Assembly: GCA_947252755.1 (NCBI GenBank)
Contig: CAMXWV010000002.1
Location: 124,001 to 188,000 of the forward strand
DNA from: an uncultured Dermabacter sp.
GTDB lineage: Bacteria; Actinomycetota; Actinomycetes; Actinomycetales; Dermabacteraceae
DNA length: 64,000 nucleotides
Direction of reading: 5' to 3'
Made by a program: the position numbers and the translations under genes. Shown here one piece after another: positions 24,756-31,810 of the stretch. How positions within the stretch are numbered: position 1 is the first letter of the stretch; each line of letters starts with the position of its first letter. The notes under the pieces were generated by a model, which saw only the letters and a list, made by a program, of their open reading frames with translations, did no database searches and was not told the DNA's origin.

Positions 24756-25594
24756 CGCACTGCGTCCAGTGTGATCAGGTGGTTCGTGGGGCCATGGCCG
24801 GTCTCCGGGTGCTTGGAGATCTCCCAGTCGATAGCGTTCTCCACCGCGGAGGCGAGGAACTCGCGTGCCGAGAACAGCACCGTGATCTCATCGCCCTCCC
24901 CGCTCTGGGTGACCTTCGCGAACTGGGCGGCGATGGCGCTGGAGAGGGTGCAGCCGGTGCCGTGCGTGTTGCGGGTGTTGAACATGACGCCACGCAGCAG
25001 TTCAGTGCCGTGCTCGTGGACGAACACGTCAATGCTCTCCGCACCGCGCAGGTGCCCGCCCTTCACCAGGGCCAGCCGGGCGCCGAGTTCACGCAGCTGC
25101 TCACCCTGCTGGTGCATCTCCTCCGGCGTGGTGGCCGGGTTCGCATCCAGCAGGAACGCCGCTTCGGGAATATTCGGGGTGATCACGTCGCTGAGTGGCA
25201 GCAGGCGTTCCCGCAGCACCGCGGCCGCCTCCTCGTCAAGGAGCATGTCCCCGGAGGTGGACACCATCACCGGGTCCAGCACGATTGTGCCGAAGTCCTC
25301 CCGGCGCTCCTGGATCACATCCGCCACCGCGTTTGCTGTTTCAGCGTTGGCGAGCATGCCGATCTTCGTGGCGTCCACGTACACGTCGTCGAGCAGCGTG
25401 GTGATCTGCTCGCGCACGAATGCGCCACCCGGCAGGTGGATCCCATCCACACCCTGTGTGTTCTGCGCCGTCAGCGCGGTGATCACCGCGGTGCCGAACA
25501 CGCCGAGCGCGGAGAAGGTTTTGAGGTCAGCCTGGATGCCGGCGCCGCCGCTGGGGTCGCTGCCGGCGATGCTGAGGGCGATGGGTGGACGCAT
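24752..25594 (-). CDS. thiD: Hydroxymethylpyrimidine/phosphomethylpyrimidine kinase ThiD
   Basis: A 280-residue ribokinase-fold enzyme that phosphorylates HMP and HMP-phosphate to HMP-diphosphate for thiamine synthesis. The N-terminus IALSIAGSDPSGGAGIQADLKTF is the diagnostic substrate-binding segment, and the anion-hole motif is NTHGTGCTLSSAIAA near the C-terminus. I use ATG 25594 because GGGAG within the end of thiE is correctly spaced from it; an ATG at 25609 has no such site and would overlap thiE. It sits five bases after the thiE stop and overlaps tenA, so the operon is translationally coupled. Confidence 0.94.
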   Translation of the reverse strand: MRPPIALSIAGSDPSGGAGIQADLKTFSALGVFGTAVITALTAQNTQGVDGIHLPGGAFVREQITTLLDDVYVDATKIGMLANAETANAVADVIQERREDFGTIVLDPVMVSTSGDMLLDEEAAAVLRERLLPLSDVITPNIPEAAFLLDANPATTPEEMHQQGEQLRELGARLALVKGGHLRGAESIDVFVHEHGTELLRGVMFNTRNTHGTGCTLSSAIAAQFAKVTQSGEGDEITVLFSAREFLASAVENAIDWEISKHPETGHGPTNHLITLDAVR

Positions 25595-25599
25595 GGCTT

Positions 25600-26325
25600 T
25601 CACTCCCATGGTTGGTTCATAACGAATTCTCGGCGGATGAAGGTTGCGGCGAGAGCTGGGTCCTCGGCTCCCGCAATAGCGGAGATGACACAGATGCCGT
25701 CTACACCGGTGGCGGCCGCGTGGGCTGCGGTGCGGGCGGTGATGCCGCCGATGGCGACTGCCGTCAATCCTGCCTCATGTGCGCGCGCCACTAGGGGACG
25801 CAGGCCCTCAATGCCGAGCGGCGCCTGCGCATCCGGTTTCGTGGCCGTGTCCCACACCGGCCCAAGGCCAACTATGTCCGCGGTGCCGTCAGCGATGATC
25901 GCCTCCAGCTCCTCAGCAGTCGACGCGCTCACCCCCACCAGCGCGCTCTCCCCCATGAGAGCGCGCACGGCCGCGGCAGAGCCGGTGCAACCGCTGGGGC
26001 CTGCCAGGTCCTCCTGGCCCACGTGCACATCGCAGCCGAGCTCTGCCGCAATCTGCACCCGGTCATTGACGATCACGGGGATGGAGCGGCCGATCTCCTC
26101 CCCCATCTCCTCCACTGCGGCGATCACGGACAGGGCAAGCGCGCGGAACTCGTCATCCGACGCGGTCTTGTCCCGCACCTGGATCACGTGCGCACCGCCT
26201 TCGATCGCGGCCCGCACCTGGCGTGGAACATTCTCGCGGCCACCGGCGAGCGGGGTGTCTGTAATGAAGTAGAGGGCCCAGTCCGTGCTGCGGACGCGCT
26301 CCCGGCGAGCGACGCTGCTAGTCAA
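25600..26325 (-). CDS. thiE: Thiamine-phosphate synthase ThiE
   Basis: A 241-residue TIM-barrel enzyme that joins HMP-diphosphate and hydroxyethylthiazole phosphate to thiamine phosphate. Its landmarks are LYFITDTPLAGG at the first strand, VIQVRDKTASDDEF for diphosphate binding, VNDRVQIAAELGCDVHVGQEDL and VGLGPVWDTATKPDA. The start is a TTG at 26325, chosen because AGGAG is six bases upstream and no ATG or GTG lies between it and the barrel start. It overlaps the end of thiM by eight bases. The longer open frame upstream lies inside thiM and is not coding. Confidence 0.92.
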   Translation of the reverse strand: MTSSVARRERVRSTDWALYFITDTPLAGGRENVPRQVRAAIEGGAHVIQVRDKTASDDEFRALALSVIAAVEEMGEEIGRSIPVIVNDRVQIAAELGCDVHVGQEDLAGPSGCTGSAAAVRALMGESALVGVSASTAEELEAIIADGTADIVGLGPVWDTATKPDAQAPLGIEGLRPLVARAHEAGLTAVAIGGITARTAAHAAATGVDGICVISAIAGAEDPALAATFIRREFVMNQPWE

Positions 26326-27208
26326 GGGTGATCTCCTGCGCGAGCTGCTCGGGGGTGAGGGTGGCGAGCGCGTCGAGCCAGGCGGCGGCGAAGCTGCCGG
26401 GCGCCGTGGAGACGCGAGCCGCAATCGAACCGGCTGCTTTCGCGTGAGCGTGTGCGGCCGCCACTGCGAACGCATTGGCAGCAGGTTCGGCTCCTGCAGT
26501 CCCGCTGTCAGCAGTCTGGCTGCCTGAGGGCGCTGACCGGGCCGCTCCGAGGTAGGCGGCCGTGAGGGCACCGAGCGCGCAGCCGGTGCCCACCACCTGC
26601 TGCATCACCGGGTGGCCGCCGGCGATGAAGACGGAGCGGATCCCAGTGCCGCTGTTCGACTCTCCGCCTTCCCGCCACACGATGAGGTCACGCGGGCCTG
26701 ACACCGCCACCACTGCCCCGGTGCGCTCCACCAGTGCTGTGGCAGGTTCGAGAGCGTCCTCGCTGGAGTCCGCGGAGTCCACGCCCCGTCCGCCCGTGCC
26801 GGTGCCGGCGAGCGCGCTGATCTCTGAAGCGTTTCCGCGGATCGCGGTCGGACCGAGCGTGAGCAGTGTGGTTGCGAGCTCTGTGCGCACCGGCAGGAAT
26901 CCCACCGCTACCGGGTCCAGCACCCACGGGGTGCCGGCGTCCCTCGCGGTACGCGCTGCGATCGGCATCGATTCCACCTGGTGCGGGGCAACGGTGCCCA
27001 CGTTGATGATGACCCCGCTGGCAACTGCTGCGAACGCGGCAGCTTCGCCCGGGTGATCCACCATGGCGGGGGCAGCGCCGGCGGCAAGGAGTGTGTTCGC
27101 CGTGTGGTTCTGCACCACGGTGTTGGTGAGGCAGTGCACGAGCGGACCGCTGGAGCGGAGTTGGTCGAGCAGGGCGCCGAGGTGGGCGGCCGTGAGCGCA
27201 GCGGTCAT
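26318..27208 (-). CDS. thiM: Hydroxyethylthiazole kinase ThiM
   Basis: A 296-residue ribokinase-like enzyme that phosphorylates hydroxyethylthiazole for thiamine salvage. PLVHCLTNTVVQNHTAN near the start is the thiazole-binding signature, WVLDPVAVGFLPVR is typical, and the catalytic cysteine region is QQVVGTGCALGALTAAYLG. It is the first gene of thiM-thiE-thiD-tenA and starts six bases after the TPP riboswitch. The set contains no thiC or thiG in the window, so salvage and coupling are covered but de novo precursor synthesis is not. Confidence 0.94.
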   Translation of the reverse strand: MTAALTAAHLGALLDQLRSSGPLVHCLTNTVVQNHTANTLLAAGAAPAMVDHPGEAAAFAAVASGVIINVGTVAPHQVESMPIAARTARDAGTPWVLDPVAVGFLPVRTELATTLLTLGPTAIRGNASEISALAGTGTGGRGVDSADSSEDALEPATALVERTGAVVAVSGPRDLIVWREGGESNSGTGIRSVFIAGGHPVMQQVVGTGCALGALTAAYLGAARSAPSGSQTADSGTAGAEPAANAFAVAAAHAHAKAAGSIAARVSTAPGSFAAAWLDALATLTPEQLAQEITLD

Positions 27209-27214
27209 GGTGGT

Positions 27215-27289
27215 GACAATCCCTTCGCAGGTGAGGCCAGAGCAGGTTCAGCGGGTATGTTCTCAGCTCCCGCGGGAGCACCCCGTGTC
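27215..27289 (-). promoter_or_regulatory. TPP riboswitch (THI element)
   Basis: Read on the minus strand, the leader carries the THI-box consensus in order: ACGGGGTGC, GCTGAGA, ACCCGCTGAACCTG, a CTGG arm and AGGGA, closed by P1 ends GACA and TGTC. P1 ends only six bases before the thiM ATG, and AGGGA at 27220-27224 is the only Shine-Dalgarno-like run, so thiamine diphosphate binding probably blocks ribosome access directly. Confidence 0.93.
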
Positions 27290-27374
27290 GGCGTCCACGA
27301 TATCGATCCTCACTGAAGCGATCCTTGAGAGCGCAGTCATGGTTGAATCGAACAGAGCAGAGGGAAGGACACTG

Positions 27375-28133
27375 ATGCAGTCACAGGGAAGACGCGCCGC
27401 GCTGACCAGCGGGCTCATCGCGTTCCTCTCTGCCTTCGTGCTGGTAGTGGGCATCGGCATGGCCGTCATGGGAGCCAGCGGGTACGGCCGCCCCACCGGC
27501 GCTCCCACCACTCCATCCGCCAGCCCGAGCACCTCCCCCTCCACAAGCACCACCACCCCCTATTCACCGCCGCCGCATTACTGCGCGTCCAAGCCCAGCA
27601 AGCCGGTGAAGCGAGCAAATGACCAGGGAGTGATCGAAACCGCCACCGGATCCGCTGCTGTGCCGGCCGACTGGCTGACCGAGGGGAATATCCCACCCGT
27701 CCTGGCTTTCACCGATGAGCTTGCCTCCGCCAATCACGCGGACTCAAGCCAGTGGGACCAGATGATCCTGGTGGGCACCCTGTCCTGGCCGGCCTCCGAA
27801 ACCAAACCGGATGACGCTCAAGTGGCTCAGCGGCTGCTGAACTGTGCGGCCACGGACATGCTCCCGTGGACCAGTGCCGGCAGCTCACAGACCATCACAG
27901 ACGATGAGAGCCTCAGCTCCACGGTCACAGTGGACGGCACTACCGGGCAGCAGGCGCGAGCGCTCGTCACCATCGGACGTCCCACCGGCACCAGCGCCGA
28001 GGTGCTCGAAGTGACCGTCACCCTGGTTGATGCACCCTCTGGCACCTTCGTCATGGTGTCCGTGATCAACCCTGAGGAGCCCGAGGCGGTCGAAGCACGC
28101 GATGCTGCGCTCGCCAGTGTGAAGCTTCGCTGA
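27375..28133 (+). CDS. Putative membrane-anchored secreted protein, unknown function
   Basis: A 252-residue protein with a charged N-terminus, one hydrophobic helix at about residues 10-36 (SGLIAFLSAFVLVVGIGMAV), and a Ser/Thr/Pro-rich linker. An extracellular domain begins near residue 65 and contains two cysteines that may pair (YCASKPS and LLNCAATD). I do not recognise the domain. It resembles the many small, actinobacterial surface proteins whose linker spans the cell wall. GGAAGGA precedes ATG 27375. Its stop abuts the convergent cls stop, so the two transcripts meet tail to tail. Confidence 0.7.
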   Translation: MQSQGRRAALTSGLIAFLSAFVLVVGIGMAVMGASGYGRPTGAPTTPSASPSTSPSTSTTTPYSPPPHYCASKPSKPVKRANDQGVIETATGSAAVPADWLTEGNIPPVLAFTDELASANHADSSQWDQMILVGTLSWPASETKPDDAQVAQRLLNCAATDMLPWTSAGSSQTITDDESLSSTVTVDGTTGQQARALVTIGRPTGTSAEVLEVTVTLVDAPSGTFVMVSVINPEEPEAVEARDAALASVKLR

Positions 28134-29636
28134 TCAGACCACGCCGGAAGCCAGCCGGCAAAGATTGTCCACCACTTTCACGCCCCAGCTGCGCGACTCC
28201 CACTCCTCCACGGTGAGCTGGCGAGATCGGGCGCGGTATTCCTCCTCCACCACGCGCAGCTTCCGCATAAAGCCGTTGTCCCCCACCATGACAGACGCTT
28301 CCATCTGCAGGGCGAACGAACGGATGTCCATATTGGATGACCCGATCACCGCAACGGAGTCATCAATGGAGATATGCTTCGCATGCAGAATGTAGGGCGG
28401 CTTATACATCCAGATGGTCACCCCTGCCTCCAGCAGCGCACTGTAATAGGAGCGCTGCGCGTGGTACACCAGGAACTGATCGCCGATCTCGGAGACGAAC
28501 AGTTCAATCTGCACCCCGCGGTAGGCAGCGGTGATCAGCGCCTGCAGCATCGACTCGTCAGGCACGAAGTACGGGCTGACCGCCACGATCTTCTCCCGAG
28601 CGCTGTAGAACAGCTGATTGAACAGCAAGAGGTTATTCTGCGCCACAAAGCCGGGACCGGACGGGACGATCTGGCACTCGTAGCCGTCCTCCAGCTCGGG
28701 GGTCTCCCGCACGAGCGTGTCACTGCTGAGCATCTCATTGGACTCGTAGAACCAGTCGGTGGCGAACAGCAGGTTCATCTCGGTGACGATCGGCCCTTCA
28801 AAGCGCACCATGGTCTCCTGCCACATAAGGCCGCGTCGCTTATTGCCGCGCTTGTTGTAGTGGCGGGCGATCATGTTCTGTGAGCCCATCCAGCCGGTCA
28901 CACCGTCAATGATCACCAGCTTGCGGTGATTGCGCAGGTCCGGGCGCTGGAATGCACCGTCGCGGAACGGACGGATCGGCATCATGGAATAGTGCTCCAC
29001 GCCGTGCTGCTTGAAGAACCGGATCATCGCCAGCCAGGTCTTCCCATGGGTCACGGTGCCCCAGTAGTCATAGAGCACACGCACTGTGACCCCGCGCTGA
29101 ACAGCGCGGGCGATCGCGTCGAACACGGGCTGAGTCTTCTCATCGAGGCCCATGATGTAGAAGAGGATGTGCGCATAGTCCTGCGCGGCATCGATATCAG
29201 CGGCGATCCCCTCGATCGACGCCTGATAGTCGATCTCCAGATCCGCCCTGTTCCCGCTGGTGAGCGGGAAGGCGCCGAGCGAACGGTTCAGCGTCACAGC
29301 GGACTGCAGCCAGGACGGCTGATCCCGGTCGATCTTCGCATCCGGCATCTTCTCCGCCCGCGAGCGTGCCAGCTGGTTCACCGTGCGCTGCTTCTCATGC
29401 CGCTTGCGGGGCAGCTTCGCCCGCCCCAGCAGCAGAAACAGCGGGAAGCCGATGATGGGGAAGGACATGATCGCCATCAGCCACGCCATGGCGGAGCCCG
29501 GGCGGCGATTCCTGGGCACGACGACGAGGGCGGTGAGCCGCAATGAGATGTCCACCGCCAGCAGAATGTACGGACCAAGCACCACCAGATACTCCCAGAG
29601 CGTGTCGATCCAGGTGAAGTCAACGGACTGAAGCAT
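28134..29636 (-). CDS. cls: Cardiolipin synthase (phospholipase D family)
   Basis: A 500-residue membrane enzyme with two N-terminal helices (about residues 15-40 and 48-70) and two PLD catalytic motifs. HRKLVIID has its histidine at residue 237, and HAKHISID has its histidine at residue 418; both are complete. The family condenses phosphatidylglycerol to cardiolipin at the inner face of the membrane. An AAAGGA site precedes ATG 29636. It stands alone; the adjacent upstream gene (YccA-like) is separated by a strong hairpin. Confidence 0.93.
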   Translation of the reverse strand: MLQSVDFTWIDTLWEYLVVLGPYILLAVDISLRLTALVVVPRNRRPGSAMAWLMAIMSFPIIGFPLFLLLGRAKLPRKRHEKQRTVNQLARSRAEKMPDAKIDRDQPSWLQSAVTLNRSLGAFPLTSGNRADLEIDYQASIEGIAADIDAAQDYAHILFYIMGLDEKTQPVFDAIARAVQRGVTVRVLYDYWGTVTHGKTWLAMIRFFKQHGVEHYSMMPIRPFRDGAFQRPDLRNHRKLVIIDGVTGWMGSQNMIARHYNKRGNKRRGLMWQETMVRFEGPIVTEMNLLFATDWFYESNEMLSSDTLVRETPELEDGYECQIVPSGPGFVAQNNLLLFNQLFYSAREKIVAVSPYFVPDESMLQALITAAYRGVQIELFVSEIGDQFLVYHAQRSYYSALLEAGVTIWMYKPPYILHAKHISIDDSVAVIGSSNMDIRSFALQMEASVMVGDNGFMRKLRVVEEEYRARSRQLTVEEWESRSWGVKVVDNLCRLASGVV

Positions 29637-29690
29637 GCCGATCCTTTGCGGGAACAGTCAGGCAGATACGGTGCAGACGCCATGACAGCG

Positions 29691-29728
29691 GCGGAGCCCG
29701 ACGCACACGAGGACGCGTCGGGCTCCGC
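29691..29728 (-). terminator. Hairpin terminator between the YccA-like gene and cls
   Basis: Perfect 14-bp complements at 29691-29704 and 29715-29728 with a 10-base loop lie just after the stop of the YccA-like gene. There is no long T-run, which is usual for high-GC actinobacterial terminators. Confidence 0.75.
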
Positions 29729-29746
29729 TGCTGATCAGCACAGGGC

Positions 29747-30679
29747 TCAGTCCTGGCGGAGGATGGAGAGGATCCTCAGGATCTCGACGTACATCCACAC
29801 CACGGTGATCGCAATGCCGAGCGCAACCTTCCACATGACCGGGCGGGGTGCGCCGTTCGCCACAGCGTTCTGAGCAACTTCAAGGTCCATCACCAGGCTG
29901 TAGGACGCGAGCGCCACGGCGATGAGGCCGATGCCCACGCCGAGCCAGGAGAACTCCCCGTAGCGCAGGTTCGTCTGGGTGAAGATCACCAGGGCCAGGT
30001 TCACCAGGCTGAAGATCATGTAGGCGCCGAGCGCCACGAAGAAGATCTTCGTGAGCTTCGGGCTGGTGCGCAGCTTGCCCATGCGGAACAGCACCAGGAT
30101 CGAGGCCACCACGGCGAAGGTGGCAAGAACCGCCTGGATCACAATGCCCGGGTAGATGGACTCGAACATCGAGGAGATGCCACCCAGCAGAAGACCCTCG
30201 AACACCGCGTAGGCGAGGGTGAGAACCGGGCTGGGCTTCTTCGTGACAGTGCCCCAGATGCCGAACACCAGGCTGCCGATCATGCCGAGGATCGCCAGCA
30301 CCAAGGTGAAGCCGCGGGCTGCGACCTCCATCTCATAGCCGCCGGCGAGACCGGCGATAACCGGCAGCGCCATGATCGCACCGCCCACCAGCACCACCAC
30401 GCCGAGGGTTGCGGTGAGGGCGTTGAGGATGTCCCGGTAGGTGACGCGCCCGGTGTCATGACCGGTTGCGGAGGGCTGGTTGAACATGCTGTTCAGGTCC
30501 GCGGCCGACGGGGCCGGCTGACCGAACTGTGTCTGACCGAATTGGGCCTGATCATTCTGTGCCTGGCCGTACGGGGCCTGCTGGAAGCCCTGATTGTACT
30601 GCGGGGCCGGAGCATACTCGCCGCTGCCGGAGGGGCGGAACGCGGCGTCATTGCCGAACACGGGATTGGAGCGCGCCAT
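29747..30679 (-). CDS. Bax inhibitor-1/YccA family membrane protein
   Basis: A 310-residue protein. The first ~80 residues are polar and Gln/Pro/Ala-rich with repeats such as GQTQFGQPAP; the rest is seven closely spaced membrane helices starting near VTYRDILNALTATLG. The YccA/Bax1-like landmarks include the acidic position in the last helix (DLEVAQ) and the loop KTSPKLTK-like RTSPKLTKIFF. The physiological role in bacteria is not settled; related proteins modulate membrane proteolysis or calcium leak. GAGGAA precedes ATG 30679. The same frame extends upstream to 30823, but no start site is supported there. Confidence 0.85.
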   Translation of the reverse strand: MARSNPVFGNDAAFRPSGSGEYAPAPQYNQGFQQAPYGQAQNDQAQFGQTQFGQPAPSAADLNSMFNQPSATGHDTGRVTYRDILNALTATLGVVVLVGGAIMALPVIAGLAGGYEMEVAARGFTLVLAILGMIGSLVFGIWGTVTKKPSPVLTLAYAVFEGLLLGGISSMFESIYPGIVIQAVLATFAVVASILVLFRMGKLRTSPKLTKIFFVALGAYMIFSLVNLALVIFTQTNLRYGEFSWLGVGIGLIAVALASYSLVMDLEVAQNAVANGAPRPVMWKVALGIAITVVWMYVEILRILSILRQD

Positions 30680-30845
30680 GGGCGGATTCCTCATTTCGGT
30701 TTGTGACAGGAAATGGCTTGAGTCTAACGCGTCGGGGCTGGATTGCCATCGGCAGATCTCACCATGTGCGCTGACAGCGCAATGCTCCGGCCCTCTGGCG
30801 TGCCGAAACCGGACCTGGGCCACATCACGCTGTGATCAACGGCGG

Positions 30846-31547
30846 TCAGGTGTAGCTGCGCTCACCGAACACAGCGGAGCCCAGGCGCACCATCGTGGCG
30901 CCCTCTTCCACAGCCAGCTCCAGATCATGGCTCATGCCCATGGACAGCTCGCGCACCGCCTGATCAGCGATCTGTTCGCGCAGTTCACGCGCGGCGCGAA
31001 GGCTGCGATGCACCTCAGCCCCATCCCCCGTATGGGAGCCGATCGTCATCAGACCCTCCACCTGCAGGATTCCACCCTCGCGGCAGCGGGCCAGCACATC
31101 ATGGATAAGGGGCGCGTCGGGAGCGAAGCCCGCCTTCGTCTCCTCCCCCGAGGTGTTCACCTGCAGCAGGATGCGCTGGGTGATGCCGTCATTGCGGGCG
31201 CGCCGCTCAAGCGCATCAATCAGGTTCTCCCGGTCGACGGACTGGATGAGATCCGCAAAGCGCACGATGTCCCGGGCCTTGTTCGTCTGGATGCGGCCGA
31301 TGAAGTGCCGCGTGAGGTTCAGGTCCTCCAGCTCGGCATGCTTTGCCATCTCTTGGGCGCGGTTCTCCCCCACCTCAACGGTGTGGCCGCGCTCAGCGAA
31401 CAGGTCAACCGCCGCTCGGATCTCGGCGGCGGTGCGCAGTTTGGTGGCAAGGACGATCGTGAGGTCGTCAAGGCTGCGGCCGGACCGGGTGGCTGCTCGG
31501 CTGAGCCGGTCCAGGACCGAATCGATCGATGCTGCCAGGGTGGTCAT
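30846..31547 (-). CDS. YggS family PLP homeostasis protein
   Basis: A 233-residue single-domain alanine-racemase-fold protein. The pyridoxal phosphate lysine is Lys36 in VLATKLRTAAEI, EVGENRAQEM follows, and WHFIGRIQ-type residues appear as RHFIGRIQTNKA. The C-terminal phosphate-binding part is LSMGMSHDLELAVEEGATMVRLGSAVFG. It buffers cellular PLP and has no catalytic reaction of its own. In many actinobacteria it lies near ftsZ/sepF; here it lies next to a tRNA gene instead, which is a local difference. Confidence 0.93.
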   Translation of the reverse strand: MTTLAASIDSVLDRLSRAATRSGRSLDDLTIVLATKLRTAAEIRAAVDLFAERGHTVEVGENRAQEMAKHAELEDLNLTRHFIGRIQTNKARDIVRFADLIQSVDRENLIDALERRARNDGITQRILLQVNTSGEETKAGFAPDAPLIHDVLARCREGGILQVEGLMTIGSHTGDGAEVHRSLRAARELREQIADQAVRELSMGMSHDLELAVEEGATMVRLGSAVFGERSYT

Positions 31548-31632
31548 GAAACCCGTCTCCTTCGCTGATGCACTGATGCTGATGCCGCTCCTGAGCGGCT
31601 GCTGCCCCGCCGCGCAGGGTGCGGGCGCTGAG

Positions 31633-31706
31633 CACCCCCACTGGGATTCGAACCCAGACTGAAAAGATTTTAAGTCTTCTGCCTCTGCCGATTGGGCTAT
31701 GGGGGC
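31633..31706 (-). tRNA. tRNA-Leu (anticodon UAA), short variable loop
   Basis: The minus-strand 74-base sequence folds as a cloverleaf: acceptor GCCCCCA with TGGGGGT (so G1 pairs with U72), a D arm, anticodon stem GAAGA/TCTTT with loop CTTAAAA, a 5-base variable region, and T arm CTGGG-TTCGAAT-CCCAG. The anticodon is UAA, which reads UUA leucine codons. CCA is not encoded. Leucine tRNAs normally have a long variable arm; this one does not. Confidence 0.88.
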
Positions 31707-31810
31707 GGGTCCATCAAGCCTAGTGCAGTGTCACCGCCGGGTCATGGCCGTGCCTTGGCGGATGTGAACGGCGCCCGCTGCTACCGCCCACGGCGTACGC
31801 TGGCAGCACC

